A stretch of 64,000 nt of DNA, taken from Serratia quinivorans. Lineage in GTDB: Bacteria > Pseudomonadota > Gammaproteobacteria > Enterobacterales > Enterobacteriaceae. Positions 45,011 through 54,558 of the stretch are shown here, piece after piece. A program made the position numbers and the translations under genes. Within the stretch, counting starts at the first letter, position 1, and each line of letters begins with the position of its first letter. The stretch covers positions 1 through 64,000 of the forward strand of contig NZ_CAMKGL010000016.1 of NCBI RefSeq assembly GCF_946227985.1, given 5' to 3'. Below the pieces are notes generated by a model. The model saw nothing but the letters and a program-made list of their open reading frames with translations. It searched no databases and was not told the origin of the DNA.

Positions 45011-45619
45011 ATGTCTTTTCAAGCCCAGTATGCCCAGCAGCGGCAAAACATCCGTAACCAAATCCGTCAGCGTCGACGTGCTCTAACCTCTGAACAACAA
45101 AATAACTTTGCCCTGCAAACTGCCGAACGTATCGCTGCGCATCCGCGCATCCAGGCGGCACACAGCATTGCAGTATTTTTGTCGTTTGACGGTGAGTTGG
45201 ATACCCGTCCACTGATTGAGCGGTTATGGCAACAGGCTAAGCAAGTCTATCTGCCGGTGTTGCACCCGTTTAGCCCCGGCAACCTGCTGTTCCTGCGTTA
45301 CACCCCGGAAACGCCGCTGGTTAACAACCGTTTCAATATCCTTGAGCCACAGCTCGATGTACGCAACGTCTTGCCGATCGGATCACTCGACGTGGTGCTG
45401 ACGCCATTAGTGGCGTTTGACCGTTCGGGCCAGCGTTTGGGGATGGGCGGCGGTTTTTACGATCGCACTCTGCAAAACTGGCAACACTTCGGCCCCTACC
45501 CGATCGGGTTAGCGCATGACTGCCAGCAGGTGGAACAGCTGCCGGTGGAGCATTGGGATATCCCGTTGCCGGAAATCATTACCCCATCTCAAAATTGGAC
45601 ATGGCAGATAGCCAAATAG
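45011..45619 (+). CDS. fau: 5-formyltetrahydrofolate cyclo-ligase
   Basis: The enzyme (YgfA) turns 5-formyl-THF into 5,10-methenyl-THF with ATP. The 202-residue protein has the N-terminal basic helix IRNQIRQRRRALTSEQQ, FLSFDGELDTRPLIE and the nucleotide-binding QRLGMGGGFYDRTL. The ATG at 45011 matches the family length. It follows 6S RNA, with which it is co-transcribed in E. coli. Confidence 0.95.
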   Translation: MSFQAQYAQQRQNIRNQIRQRRRALTSEQQNNFALQTAERIAAHPRIQAAHSIAVFLSFDGELDTRPLIERLWQQAKQVYLPVLHPFSPGNLLFLRYTPETPLVNNRFNILEPQLDVRNVLPIGSLDVVLTPLVAFDRSGQRLGMGGGFYDRTLQNWQHFGPYPIGLAHDCQQVEQLPVEHWDIPLPEIITPSQNWTWQIAK

Positions 45620-45620
45620 A

Positions 45621-45644
45621 AAAGGCCGGAAAAATCCGGCCTTT
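45621..45644. terminator. Two-way terminator between fau and serA
   Basis: AAAGGCCGGA and TCCGGCCTTT form a perfect stem with A and T runs on both sides. It lies between two convergent genes. Confidence 0.9.
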
Positions 45645-45663
45645 ATCGTTACAGCACGTTCAA

Positions 45664-46902
45664 TCAGAGCAGCAGACGAGCACGGATAGTGCCGTCAATA
45701 GCCTTCATGCGTTGCAGTGCAGCATCAGCACGTTCGGTTTCCGCTTCAATATCGATAACCACATAGCCGATTTCCGGACTGGTTTGCAGGTACTGCGCGG
45801 CGATGTTCACCCCTTCTTCAGCGAAGATCTGGTTAATCTGCGTCAGTACGCCAGGGCGGTTTTCATGGATGTGCAGCAAGCGGCTGGCGTTAGGGCCATG
45901 CGCGGGCAGTGATACTTCCGGGAAGTTTACCGCCGACAGGGTCGAACCGTTGTCAGAGTATTTCGCCAGCTTGCCGGCCACTTCATCACCGATGTTTTCC
46001 TGTGCTTCCTGAGTAGAACCACCAATGTGCGGGGTCAGGATCACGTTGTCGAACTCGCACAGCGGGGAGTTGAACGGTTCGCTGTTGGTAGCAGGCTCTT
46101 CCGGGAATACGTCGATAGCCGCACCGGCCAAATGCTTACTGGCCAGAACTTTGCACAATTCTGGGATATCCACCACGGTACCGCGCGAGGCGTTGATCAG
46201 AATCGAGCCTGGCTTCATCAACGCCAGCTCTTCTGCGCCCATCATGTTCTTGGTCGACAGGGTTTCCGGCACGTGCAGTGTCACTACGTCGCTCATATTG
46301 AGCAGATCGGACAGGTGGCGTACCTGCTGGGCATTACCCAACGGCAGCTTGTTCTCGATATCGTAGAAGAACACTTTCATGCCCAGGCCTTCAGCCAGAA
46401 TACCCAGTTGGGTGCCGATATGGCCGTAGCCGATAATCCCCAGTTTCTTGCCGCGCGCTTCAAACGAGCCGACGGCCAGTTTCTGCCATTCGCCACGGTG
46501 CGCTTTGGCGTTGGCGGACGGAATGCCGCGCAACATCAGCAGCAGTTCGCCCAGCACCATTTCAGCCACGGATCGGGTATTAGAGAAAGGTGCGTTAAAC
46601 ACCGGAACGCCGCGTTTGGTCGCCGCCTTCAGATCAACCTGATTAGTGCCGATACAGAAACAGCCAACCGCCACCAGCTTCTCTGCGGCAGCGAAAACTT
46701 CTTCGGTCAGATGCGTGCGCGATCGAATACCGACGAAGTGAGCATCGCGGATCGATGCCTTAAGCGATTCGGTGTCTAACGCACCTTTGTGATATTCAAT
46801 GTTGGTATATCCGGCTGCCAGCAGATTATCTACCGTGCTCTGATGAACCCCTTCCACCAACAGGAATTTAATCCTGTCTTTCTCCAATGATACTTTTGCC
46901 AT
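45664..46902 (-). CDS. serA: D-3-phosphoglycerate dehydrogenase
   Basis: SerA catalyses the first step of serine synthesis and is inhibited by serine. The 412-residue protein has the substrate domain, the NAD-binding GIIGYGHIGTQLG, the catalytic Arg, Glu and His (INASRGTVVD, ILTPHIGGST) and a C-terminal ACT domain (LLHIHENRPGVLTQINQIF) where serine binds. Length fits E. coli (410). Confidence 0.98.
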   Translation of the reverse strand: MAKVSLEKDRIKFLLVEGVHQSTVDNLLAAGYTNIEYHKGALDTESLKASIRDAHFVGIRSRTHLTEEVFAAAEKLVAVGCFCIGTNQVDLKAATKRGVPVFNAPFSNTRSVAEMVLGELLLMLRGIPSANAKAHRGEWQKLAVGSFEARGKKLGIIGYGHIGTQLGILAEGLGMKVFFYDIENKLPLGNAQQVRHLSDLLNMSDVVTLHVPETLSTKNMMGAEELALMKPGSILINASRGTVVDIPELCKVLASKHLAGAAIDVFPEEPATNSEPFNSPLCEFDNVILTPHIGGSTQEAQENIGDEVAGKLAKYSDNGSTLSAVNFPEVSLPAHGPNASRLLHIHENRPGVLTQINQIFAEEGVNIAAQYLQTSPEIGYVVIDIEAETERADAALQRMKAIDGTIRARLLL

Positions 46903-47203
46903 TTACCCGACCCTATGTTCAGACTTCAGAAGCGGCTGTTGTGAAACAGCACGCATCCAACATAACAAAAATAACGCAGGCGGCAATACAAACGATTGCC
47001 CGCCCGTCAGTACAAGGCGCAGCGTTGTTAGCGGTTTCTGGCAGAAAATGCCATAGGGAAAGAAATAGGCAGAAGCTTCGTGGAGCTATCGCTCACAATG
47101 TGACATATGTCACCAAATTTGGCGCTTTTAATAAAAGATATTTTAACCAGTGAATTATGCGGCCCGATGGGATCCAAGACCGCATACCTGGAGGGGCACT
47201 ACA
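46903..47203 (-). other. serA upstream region
   Basis: About 300 bases without a gene separate serA from the rpiA stop. The region carries a near-perfect CRP site at 47099-47114 and should hold the serA promoter. In E. coli this promoter is under Lrp and CRP control. Confidence 0.5.
47099..47114. promoter_or_regulatory. Likely CRP site upstream of serA
   Basis: TGTGACATATGTCACC matches the CRP consensus TGTGA-N6-TCACA with one change at the last base, and its inner 14 bp form a perfect palindrome. It is about 200 bp upstream of serA. Confidence 0.65.
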
Positions 47204-47860
47204 TTATTCGACAACCTTCACGCCGTCAGGCGTACCCACCAGCGCCACATCGGCACCCCGGTTGGCGAACAGACCCACGGTCACCACACCGGCGATGCCG
47301 TTGATTTTGTTTTCCAGCGCAATGGCGTCCATGATACTCAGATTATGCACATCGAGGATCACGTTGCCGTTATCGGTCAGGACATTCTGACGATACTCCG
47401 GCAGCCCGCCCAGCTTCACCAGCTCACGCGCTACGTACGAGCGAGCCATCGGGATCACTTCTACCGGCAGTGGGAATTTACCCAACACTTCAACCTGTTT
47501 GCTGGAGTCGACAATACAGATAAATTTGCGCGCGATAGCAGCAATGATTTTTTCACGCGTCAGCGCAGCGCCGCCGCCTTTGATCATCTGCATATGGCGG
47601 TTGATTTCATCCGCGCCGTCGACATAAATATCCAGTGAATCCACTTCATTGCTGTCGAAAACATGAATACCGAGGCTTTTCAGCTTGGCGGTTGAGGCAT
47701 CAGAGCTGGACACCGCCCCTTCGATCTGGTGCTTGATCGAGCCGAGCGCGTCAATAAAGTGGGCGGCGGTCGAGCCAGTGCCGACCCCAACGATGGTGCC
47801 CGGGGTAACGTAATCCAGTGCTGCCCAGCCAACCGCTTTTTTCAGTTCATCCTGCGTCAT
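47204..47860 (-). CDS. rpiA: Ribose-5-phosphate isomerase A
   Basis: RpiA interconverts ribose 5-phosphate and ribulose 5-phosphate. The 218-residue protein has [14 protein letters not shown] (phosphate loop), [27 protein letters not shown] (catalytic Asp, Glu and Lys) and ends [11 protein letters not shown]. The ATG at 47860 fits the family; the frame extends 21 codons upstream by chance. It is divergent from argP, the usual layout. Confidence 0.98.
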   Translation of the reverse strand: MTQDELKKAVGWAALDYVTPGTIVGVGTGSTAAHFIDALGSIKHQIEGAVSSSDASTAKLKSLGIHVFDSNEVDSLDIYVDGADEINRHMQMIKGGGAALTREKIIAAIARKFICIVDSSKQVEVLGKFPLPVEVIPMARSYVARELVKLGGLPEYRQNVLTDNGNVILDVHNLSIMDAIALENKINGIAGVVTVGLFANRGADVALVGTPDGVKVVE

Positions 47861-48063
47861 AATATGTCCACTGCCTCTGTACGAAAACGTGTGCGTATTA
47901 TAGGGTAAATCGCTATTTTTCACTTAGGCAGGATCACACTTCTACACGCCAAGCCGCATTTTTAGGCGCGGTGCGGCAAAATGGCCCGGTGATTTTCCAC
48001 CTGTAATACACCAGAGATGTGGCATAGTGCCTGCATCAATTTACTTTAAGGGATATCTTTCCG

Positions 48064-48957
48064 ATGAAACGCCCAGACTATCGAACGCTGCAAGCGCTGG
48101 ACGCGGTGATCCGTGAGCGTGGCTTTGAGCGCGCCGCGCAAAAACTTTGCATCACACAATCGGCAGTATCCCAGCGCATCAAGCAGTTGGAAAACCTGTT
48201 TGGCCAACCGCTGTTGGTGCGTACCGTGCCGCCACGCCCGACCGAGCAGGGCCAAAAGCTGCTGGCGCTGTTGCACCAGGTGGAATTACTGGAAGAAGAG
48301 TGGCTGGGCAACGATACCGGCATTGATACGCCGCTGCTGCTGTCGCTGGCGGTTAACGCCGACAGCCTGGCGACCTGGCTGCTACCGGCATTGAAACCGG
48401 TGCTGACAGATTCGCCTATCCGCCTGAACCTGCAGGTAGAAGACGAAACCCGCACTCAGGAACGCCTGCGCCGGGGTGAAGTGGTTGGCGCGGTAAGTAT
48501 TCAGCCGCAGCCGCTGCCAAGCTGCCTGGTGGATCAACTGGGCGCTCTGGACTATTTGTTTGTCGCCTCGAAAGGTTTTGCCGAGCGCTACTTCCCGAAC
48601 GGGGTTACGCGCTCCGCGTTGCTCAAAGCACCGGCGGTGGCGTTCGATCATCTCGACGACATGCACCAGGCTTTCCTGCAGCAGAACTTTGATCTGTCGC
48701 CGGGCAGCGTGCCCTGCCATATCGTGAACTCGTCGGAAGCCTTCGTGCAGTTGGCACGCCAGGGCACCACCTGCTGTATGATCCCGCATCTGCAGATTGA
48801 GAAAGAGTTGGCTTCGGGTGAACTGATCGATCTGACGCCGGGCCTGTTCCAGCGCCGCATGCTGTTCTGGCACCGCTTCGCGCCGGAGAGCCGCATGATG
48901 CGTAAAGTGACAGATGCCCTGCTGGAGCACGGCCGCCAGGTTCTGCGCCAGGATTAA
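48064..48957 (+). CDS. argP: LysR-type regulator ArgP (IciA)
   Basis: ArgP senses arginine and lysine and activates argO, the arginine exporter encoded nearby at 49992. The 297-residue protein begins [25 protein letters not shown], then the helix-turn-helix [20 protein letters not shown], and the ligand domain. It is nearly identical to E. coli ArgP in its N-terminal half. It lies opposite rpiA. Confidence 0.97.
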   Translation: MKRPDYRTLQALDAVIRERGFERAAQKLCITQSAVSQRIKQLENLFGQPLLVRTVPPRPTEQGQKLLALLHQVELLEEEWLGNDTGIDTPLLLSLAVNADSLATWLLPALKPVLTDSPIRLNLQVEDETRTQERLRRGEVVGAVSIQPQPLPSCLVDQLGALDYLFVASKGFAERYFPNGVTRSALLKAPAVAFDHLDDMHQAFLQQNFDLSPGSVPCHIVNSSEAFVQLARQGTTCCMIPHLQIEKELASGELIDLTPGLFQRRMLFWHRFAPESRMMRKVTDALLEHGRQVLRQD

Positions 48958-48959
48958 CG

Positions 48960-49129
48960 AAAAAAGGTTCGCCGTAGGGCGAACCTCAGATTACTAACAA
49001 AGTCCGTTATTAGGGAGAGCGTGCCGAAGGGGTCGTAGCGGCTTGTCCGCCGAAGTGCCCCTCGGTGCGCTAGGCCCGGGTATCTCAGGTTCAAAAACCA
49101 CTTCCCCCCTCAATTAGCGAACCTTTTTC
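48960..49129. repeat. Large imperfect palindrome between argP and yggE
   Basis: The ends AAAAAAGGTTCGC (48960-48972) and GCGAACCTTTTTC (49117-49129) are inverted copies. Within them a perfect hairpin at 48965-48986 (GGTTCGCC / GGCGAACC), GTGCCGAAGGGG / CCCCTCGGTGC and GCGG / CCGC arms form a branched structure. The A/T runs give terminators on both strands. It could be a two-way terminator, a MITE or a small RNA. Confidence 0.55.
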
Positions 49130-49148
49130 TTACTGAAACACGCCTGAA

Positions 49149-49880
49149 TTATTGTGCCGCGTTGCGCTGCAGCTCAAACACCACATCCACCTGATCGTCA
49201 AAGTGAATGCTTTGCTGTTCGTAGGTTTGTGCCGCGTCACTTTCCGCTGCCGCACCCGCCGATTTATACATACGCGCTACCGGCATCGGCTGGTAGTTGG
49301 CGACATGGTAACGAATGCTGTATACCGGCCCCAGCTTGGCGTTAAAGCCTTTCGCCAATGAAGCCGCCTGCTGTGTCGCGTTCTCGATGGCCTTCTGACG
49401 CGCCTGCTCCCGGTAAACATCCGGTTTTGCCACACCCAGCTCAACGGAACGGATCTCATTGAGACCGGATTTCAACGCACCGTCCAGCAGCTCGTTCAAT
49501 TTGTCCAACTGGCGCAACGTCACCTGTACCTGACGAACGGCACGGTAGCCTTTCAGCACCGACTCACCGGTTTTCAGGTAATCATATTCCGGCTGGGTGC
49601 GCAGATTAGCGGCGCTGATGTCTTTCTTCTCAATATTGTTTTTTTGCAGGAAATCAAAATATTGCGCCACGCGCTCATCAACCTGCTTCTTCGCCTGGGC
49701 GGCGTCTTTGGATGAAACGCTGACCTCGATTGCCAGGGTGGCGATATCTGGCGTCGCGTCAACGCTGGAGGTGCCCGAGGTCACTACGTGCGGCCCTTCC
49801 GGCACTTCTGCCGCCTGCAGCGCCAGAGGTAACGTCCCTAATCCAATCATTGCGGCCATAGCCAATGCTTTAAGCTTCAC
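49149..49880 (-). CDS. yggE: Periplasmic SIMPL-domain protein YggE
   Basis: The 243-residue protein has a signal peptide (MKLKALAMAAMIGLGTLPLALQA) and a SIMPL/DUF541 domain, including DATPDIATLAIEVSVSSKDA and YRAVRQVQVTLRQLDKLNELLDGAL. E. coli YggE is linked to lower oxidative stress; its mechanism is not known. It lies beside argO, as in E. coli. Confidence 0.93.
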   Translation of the reverse strand: MKLKALAMAAMIGLGTLPLALQAAEVPEGPHVVTSGTSSVDATPDIATLAIEVSVSSKDAAQAKKQVDERVAQYFDFLQKNNIEKKDISAANLRTQPEYDYLKTGESVLKGYRAVRQVQVTLRQLDKLNELLDGALKSGLNEIRSVELGVAKPDVYREQARQKAIENATQQAASLAKGFNAKLGPVYSIRYHVANYQPMPVARMYKSAGAAAESDAAQTYEQQSIHFDDQVDVVFELQRNAAQ

Positions 49881-49991
49881 GGTGTCTCCTTGATGACAGG
49901 CTCTAACTGATTACCGGCCTGAAAGGCCAGTTCCTTGGCATCAAAGCTAGCATATCGCACGGGTTTTTGAATTCGGATTAGTGACAAATTC

Positions 49992-50609
49992 TCATAAACT
50001 TGCCCCTTGCCAGGCCAACTGCAAGGCGATGCCCCACATCACCACCCCGACCAATATATTAATGACGCGCTGCGCCATTTGGGTTTTCAGCCACGGCGCC
50101 AGCCAGGAGGCCAACAGCGCCAACGCGAAGAACCAAACGATGGAAGCGCTCACTGCCCCCAGCGCAAACCAGGAGCGTACGTCCGGCGTCAATTGCCCCC
50201 CCAAACTTCCCAGCACTACAAAGGTGTCGAGATAGACATGCGGGTTCAGCCAGGTCACCGCCAGCATGGTAACCACCAGCCGCCAGCGACTTTGCTTCAG
50301 TTCCTCCGCCATCGCCAGCGCCAGTTGTCGGCTAAATGCGGTACGAAATGCTCCCCAGCCGTACCACAGCAAAAAAGCTACCCCGCCCCAGGTCACCAGC
50401 GCCAGCAGCAGCGGCGAGCGGCTCAGTAAGGCGCTGCCACCGAAAATCCCGCCGCAGATCAGCACGATATCGCTCAGCGCGCACAGGGAAGCGACCATCA
50501 GATGATACTGGCGGCGAATACCCTGATTCATAACAAAAACGTTTTGTGGGCCAAGCGGCAGGATCATCGCGGCGCTCAGGGCGAAGCCCTGCAAAAAGAC
50601 GGCTAGCAT
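49992..50609 (-). CDS. argO: Arginine exporter ArgO
   Basis: ArgO (YggA) is a LysE-family exporter of arginine and canavanine with about six helices. The 205-residue protein starts [36 protein letters not shown], and the [19 protein letters not shown] motif is diagnostic. The ATG at 50609 has GAGGAA upstream; a GTG 12 bases earlier is less likely. The gene is expected to be activated by ArgP, encoded at 48064. Confidence 0.95.
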   Translation of the reverse strand: MLAVFLQGFALSAAMILPLGPQNVFVMNQGIRRQYHLMVASLCALSDIVLICGGIFGGSALLSRSPLLLALVTWGGVAFLLWYGWGAFRTAFSRQLALAMAEELKQSRWRLVVTMLAVTWLNPHVYLDTFVVLGSLGGQLTPDVRSWFALGAVSASIVWFFALALLASWLAPWLKTQMAQRVINILVGVVMWGIALQLAWQGASL

Positions 50610-50732
50610 GGTATTCCTCACAGAGAAAAAAGCGCCGTTCAGCGGCGCGTATCGGTCAATACGCGCATCATAGGAGGAAAAAATTATTAGGTGAAATTGA
50701 TATTTCTAATCAACTATCAGCAAGGCTAATAA

Positions 50733-51551
50733 TCAGGCGGGAATAACAAATCCCAGCTCCTGAGAAATACGCTGTGCGGTCGCCAGCACCGGCTTAATCA
50801 GGGCTTTGACACCAATCTGTTGCAGTTTGGCGGTCGGCAAAGAGACCGAAACCGCATAAGGCACCCGCTGTTGAATATCAAATACCGGTGCCGCCACGCA
50901 GGACACCCCCAGCTCATTCTCTTCGCGATCCATCGCCATGCCCTGCTTGCGAATATCGGCCAGTTCCTCATACATCTTCGGCAACTCGGTGATGGTATTG
51001 CGCGTCAACGTCTGAATTTCATGCTGATGGGTTTGCCAGTAACGATCGGGATAGTCGCTGTTGCCGTAGGCCATAAAAATCTTGCCCATCGCCGAGCAAT
51101 ACAGCGGCATATGCTGGCCGATATAGGCGCGAGTGCGCATCATGCCGGTGGTTGGCTCCAGCTTGTAGATCAAAATGACATGGTCGTCTTCACGGCTGGA
51201 GAAGTTAACCGTCTCCCCCACTTCCAGATTGAGCTGTTCCAGATGCGGCGCGGCGACATGGATAATATTCAGCGAAGAAAGCGCCTTCTGACCGACAGAA
51301 ATAAACTTGGTGGTCAGGCGATAGCTGCCGGGCGACGGCGCCTGAGTGACATAACCGCTGGTATGCAGCCCTTGCAGCAGGCGATGAACCGTACTTTTGT
51401 TCATACCGGCCAACTCAGACAGGTGCGCCAGTGGGCAGCCGTTAGGGAAGTTGCTCAGGATCTCAATCAGTTGCAAACCACGGAACAGGCTTTGGCTGCC
51501 CAGGGGTTTGTCTTTCTTGTCATCTTTCTCGTCGACAGCTTTCAGGCTCAT
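50733..51551 (-). CDS. yiaJ: IclR-family repressor, YiaJ/PlaR type
   Basis: The 272-residue protein has an N-terminal winged helix (LFRGLQLIEILSNFPNGCPLAHLSELAGMNKSTVHRLLQGL) and an IclR ligand domain (EENELGVSCVAAPVFDIQQRVPYAVSVSLP). It is very close to E. coli YiaJ, which represses the yiaK-S operon and is reported to sense plant-derived sugar acids. Here it lies divergent from an ABC transporter and its targets include a yiaK-type operon. Two near-identical sites at 51821 and 56716 are its likely operators. Confidence 0.92.
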   Translation of the reverse strand: MSLKAVDEKDDKKDKPLGSQSLFRGLQLIEILSNFPNGCPLAHLSELAGMNKSTVHRLLQGLHTSGYVTQAPSPGSYRLTTKFISVGQKALSSLNIIHVAAPHLEQLNLEVGETVNFSSREDDHVILIYKLEPTTGMMRTRAYIGQHMPLYCSAMGKIFMAYGNSDYPDRYWQTHQHEIQTLTRNTITELPKMYEELADIRKQGMAMDREENELGVSCVAAPVFDIQQRVPYAVSVSLPTAKLQQIGVKALIKPVLATAQRISQELGFVIPA

Positions 51552-51914
51552 AGCGCAATTTCTCCAGTGTCGAGCCGCCAGCCAACGCCGCGGCGTGGCA
51601 AACGGTCCCTTTGCCGGGAATGTTACCCCAAGGCCCGCATCAGGTGAAGACGGAACGCCGTTTCATTGTCGTCAGCGGGTTAAAAACTCGCAACATTCCG
51701 CTAACTTCCGAAGTGAGCTGTGCGTCACAATTCCGCAAAGAGATAAATAACAAATTGTTTTAAAAGGATAATTAAAACTCCTCTGGCTTTGCTTTAGATC
51801 GGCAATCAGCATATTATTTTTTGAAATCGAATTTCGTATATTGAAATTTAAAGGCGATATAACCACCAACTGGCATCACGCCGATCGCGGATGCAGGGAC
51901 CAGGGGCGCATCAC
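51552..51914 (+). other. Divergent promoter region between yiaJ and the ABC transporter
   Basis: About 360 bases without a gene. The key element is the 30-bp operator at 51821-51850. No clear CRP site is seen here, unlike in the yiaK promoter. Confidence 0.5.
51821..51850 (+). promoter_or_regulatory. Candidate YiaJ operator 1 (ABC transporter promoter)
   Basis: The 30-bp site contains two GAAAT elements (TTGAAATCG and TTGAAATTT) around TTCGTATA. It matches the site at 56716-56745 in 25 of 30 positions. It lies 65 bp before the ABC ATPase gene. Confidence 0.7.
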
Positions 51915-53468
51915 ATGACACCAGAAAATGCGGAACAACCCATTCTCACCCTCAGCCATATCGTCAAACGCTTTGGCGGTAACGTCGCGGTGAATGACGT
52001 CAGCCTGCAGGTGATGCCGGGCGAAGTCCTGGCCTTGCTGGGCGAAAATGGCGCGGGCAAATCGACGCTGATCAAAGTACTGGCCGGGGTTTACCCACGC
52101 GACGGGGGCGATATTCAGTTTCAAGGGGCCAGCATAGCCTCCGCCGCGGCGATAAAAAGTGACAGCCGCCAGCCTATTGCCTTTATTCATCAGGATCTCG
52201 GGCTGATCGAATGGATGACGGTAGCGGAAAACATGGCGCTGGTGATGGGTTTCCCACGTCGTTTCGGCCTGATCGACTGGCGTGCCATTCGCCGCCGTGC
52301 CGTTCAGGCACTGCAGGATGTCGGCATAGAGTTGGATCCCGACGCCAGAGTCTTCGAACTGTCGCGGACCGAAAAATCGCTGTTGGCGATAGCCCGAGCG
52401 GTCGCGGTCAATGCCGAACTGCTGGTGCTGGATGAGCCCACCGCCTCACTGCCCGCCAACGATGTGCGCCACCTGTTCGCGGTGATTAACCGGCTACGAG
52501 CCAAAAAGGTCGGCATGATTTACGTCACCCATCGGCTGGATGAAGTGATCGAAATTGCCGACCGGGTGTGCGTTATGCGCGACGGCCGTTATGTGGCGGG
52601 TGGCAATACCGCCGATTTTTCGCTGCGCGATCTGGTGCAGATGATCGTCGGCGAAGCGATGGCTGACGATCAGCGTGAACCTCTACCCGAAAATCGGCCG
52701 CCCGTGCTGCAGCTCAATAACGTGGTGGTCGGTGATATCGGCCCGGTCAGCTTCAATCTGCAGCCTGGGGAAATGCTGGCGCTGGCCGGTCTGCGCGGTG
52801 CCGGTCAGGAAGAAATTGGCCGGTTACTGTTTGGCCTGCGTCACGCTGATGAAGGCGAAGTCCGCTTTCGCGAGCAGGGCTACACTGCCAGCAGCCCGCA
52901 GCAAGCCATGGCCTGCGGCGTCTCATTGGTCGCAGGGGATCGCACCGGCGAAAGCCTGGTGATGTCGATGAGCGTGCGTGAAAACCTGTTTATCAACCCT
53001 GTCGCCAGCGGCCACAAACTGCTGTCACGCTACAGCCGCCGGGCCGAGATCGGTGCCAGTTGGTGGAAAGTCCAGTTGTTCGACGTGCGGCCCAAGGACG
53101 TCAATATCGATATCAGCGCCCTGTCCGGCGGCAACCAGCAAAAGGTGGTAATGGCACGCTGGATGCATCTGGCCGCCCCCCTGCTGATCCTGGAAGATCC
53201 CACCGCCGGCGTCGACGTCGGCGCACGGGCGGAAATCTACCATCTGTTAAATAAATCCCTGGAGGAAGGCGTGGCGGTATTGGTTATCTCCAACGACTTT
53301 GAGGAGATCGCCCATATCTGCAACCGCGCACTGGTGTTTAACCGGGGAAAAGTGGTCGGCGAGCTGAAAAATCAGCAGGTGTCATTCGCCAATTTATTGG
53401 AACTGGCCTCCGCCAGCGCCGGGGAAACTCTCGAGACAAGGTTAGAATCTGAGGTGGGTCATGTCTAA
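51915..53468 (+). CDS. Sugar ABC transporter, double ATPase subunit
   Basis: The protein of about 517 residues has two fused nucleotide-binding domains, as in RbsA and MglA. The first has a full Walker A (GENGAGKSTLIKVLAG), Walker B (LLVLDEPTA) and TRTEKSLLAIARA in place of the signature. The second has the degenerate Walker A GLRGAGQEEIG and a good signature, LSGGNQQKVV. The ATG at 51915 has AGGGG upstream. The following permease gene overlaps its end by eight bases. Confidence 0.92.
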   Translation: MTPENAEQPILTLSHIVKRFGGNVAVNDVSLQVMPGEVLALLGENGAGKSTLIKVLAGVYPRDGGDIQFQGASIASAAAIKSDSRQPIAFIHQDLGLIEWMTVAENMALVMGFPRRFGLIDWRAIRRRAVQALQDVGIELDPDARVFELSRTEKSLLAIARAVAVNAELLVLDEPTASLPANDVRHLFAVINRLRAKKVGMIYVTHRLDEVIEIADRVCVMRDGRYVAGGNTADFSLRDLVQMIVGEAMADDQREPLPENRPPVLQLNNVVVGDIGPVSFNLQPGEMLALAGLRGAGQEEIGRLLFGLRHADEGEVRFREQGYTASSPQQAMACGVSLVAGDRTGESLVMSMSVRENLFINPVASGHKLLSRYSRRAEIGASWWKVQLFDVRPKDVNIDISALSGGNQQKVVMARWMHLAAPLLILEDPTAGVDVGARAEIYHLLNKSLEEGVAVLVISNDFEEIAHICNRALVFNRGKVVGELKNQQVSFANLLELASASAGETLETRLESEVGHV

Positions 53469-54543
53469 AACATCTGTTAAATCAACGGCACTGGAACAAA
53501 GAGTCAGCCTGTCGCAGGACGGCGCCGGCCCGTGGCTGATGCAGGTTCTTACCCGCTACGGCCTGCTGTTGCTGTGCATTGCGCTGGTGATCCTGTTTTC
53601 ACTGATCTCCCCCACGTTCGCCTCCATGCTGACGCTGCAGGCGATCCTCTCCAGCAAAGCAAAAATCGCCCTGTTGGCGCTGGCGGCGACCATCCCGATG
53701 ATCGTCGGCAAAATTGACCTTAACGTCGGCTTCGGCATCGTGCTATGGCATATCCTGGCCATTACCTTACAGGTGGAATACGGCTTTTCGTGGCAGATGG
53801 CGGTGCTGACGGTGCTGGCACTCTCCGCGCTGTACGGCCTGTTGAACGGTATTTTGGTGGCGCTGGCGGATATCGACAGTTTCGTCGCCACCCTGGGTTC
53901 CGGCACCGTGCTGTATGCCATTGCGCTGTGGCATTCCGGCGGACGACAGATCGTCGGCGATCTGCCGGACGCCTTTATCGCCCTGCACCACACCGAGATC
54001 GGCGGGATCCCGATCGTGGCGTTCTACGTGTTGATCGTCGCGGTGGTGCTGTGGTTGATCACCGAACACACGCCGCTGGGCCGTTGTATGTATGCCGTCG
54101 GCGGTAACCCGGCGGCGGCGCGGCTGAACGGCATTTCGGTCAATCGCTTTACCATCGGTGCCTTTATCGCCTCCAGCGTGCTGACCGGCTTTAGCGGGGT
54201 GCTGATCGCCGCCGAGCAGGGTGTTGGCCAGGCCAGCGTCGGCATGGACTATCTATTGCCCGCGCTGGTGGGTGCCTTCCTTGGCAGTACCACCATTCGT
54301 CCCGGTCGGGTTAACGTCTGGGGCACCGTGGTCGGCATTGCCATTCTGGCTATCGGCATCGCCGGTATCCAACAGTTCGGCGGCGAGTTCTGGGTCGAAC
54401 CGCTGTTTAACGGTGCGACGCTGTTGCTGTCAATCACGCTGGCAGGCTACGCCCAACGCCGTCGGCTACTCAATCAAAAAGCGGTTCAACGCAGCCCAGC
54501 CACTCCGGCTGATAAAAATAACCAAAAAGCGATCAATCCTTAA
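53461..54543 (+). CDS. Sugar ABC transporter permease
   Basis: The 360-residue RbsC-type permease has about nine to ten helices and the family segments GILVALADIDSFVATLGSGTV, GRCMYAVGGNPAAARLNGISV and AFIASSVLTGFSGVLIAA. It should form a homodimer with the double ATPase encoded upstream. It belongs to the carbohydrate uptake transporter-2 family, which carries pentoses and related sugars or sugar acids. Confidence 0.92.
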   Translation: MSKTSVKSTALEQRVSLSQDGAGPWLMQVLTRYGLLLLCIALVILFSLISPTFASMLTLQAILSSKAKIALLALAATIPMIVGKIDLNVGFGIVLWHILAITLQVEYGFSWQMAVLTVLALSALYGLLNGILVALADIDSFVATLGSGTVLYAIALWHSGGRQIVGDLPDAFIALHHTEIGGIPIVAFYVLIVAVVLWLITEHTPLGRCMYAVGGNPAAARLNGISVNRFTIGAFIASSVLTGFSGVLIAAEQGVGQASVGMDYLLPALVGAFLGSTTIRPGRVNVWGTVVGIAILAIGIAGIQQFGGEFWVEPLFNGATLLLSITLAGYAQRRRLLNQKAVQRSPATPADKNNQKAINP

Positions 54544-54558
54544 CCAGGAGTTCACCCT

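Noticed and set aside
51700-51740. GTGA...TCAC pattern as a CRP site before the ABC operon
   Set aside because: Spacing between the half-sites is eight bases instead of six, so it does not fit CRP.
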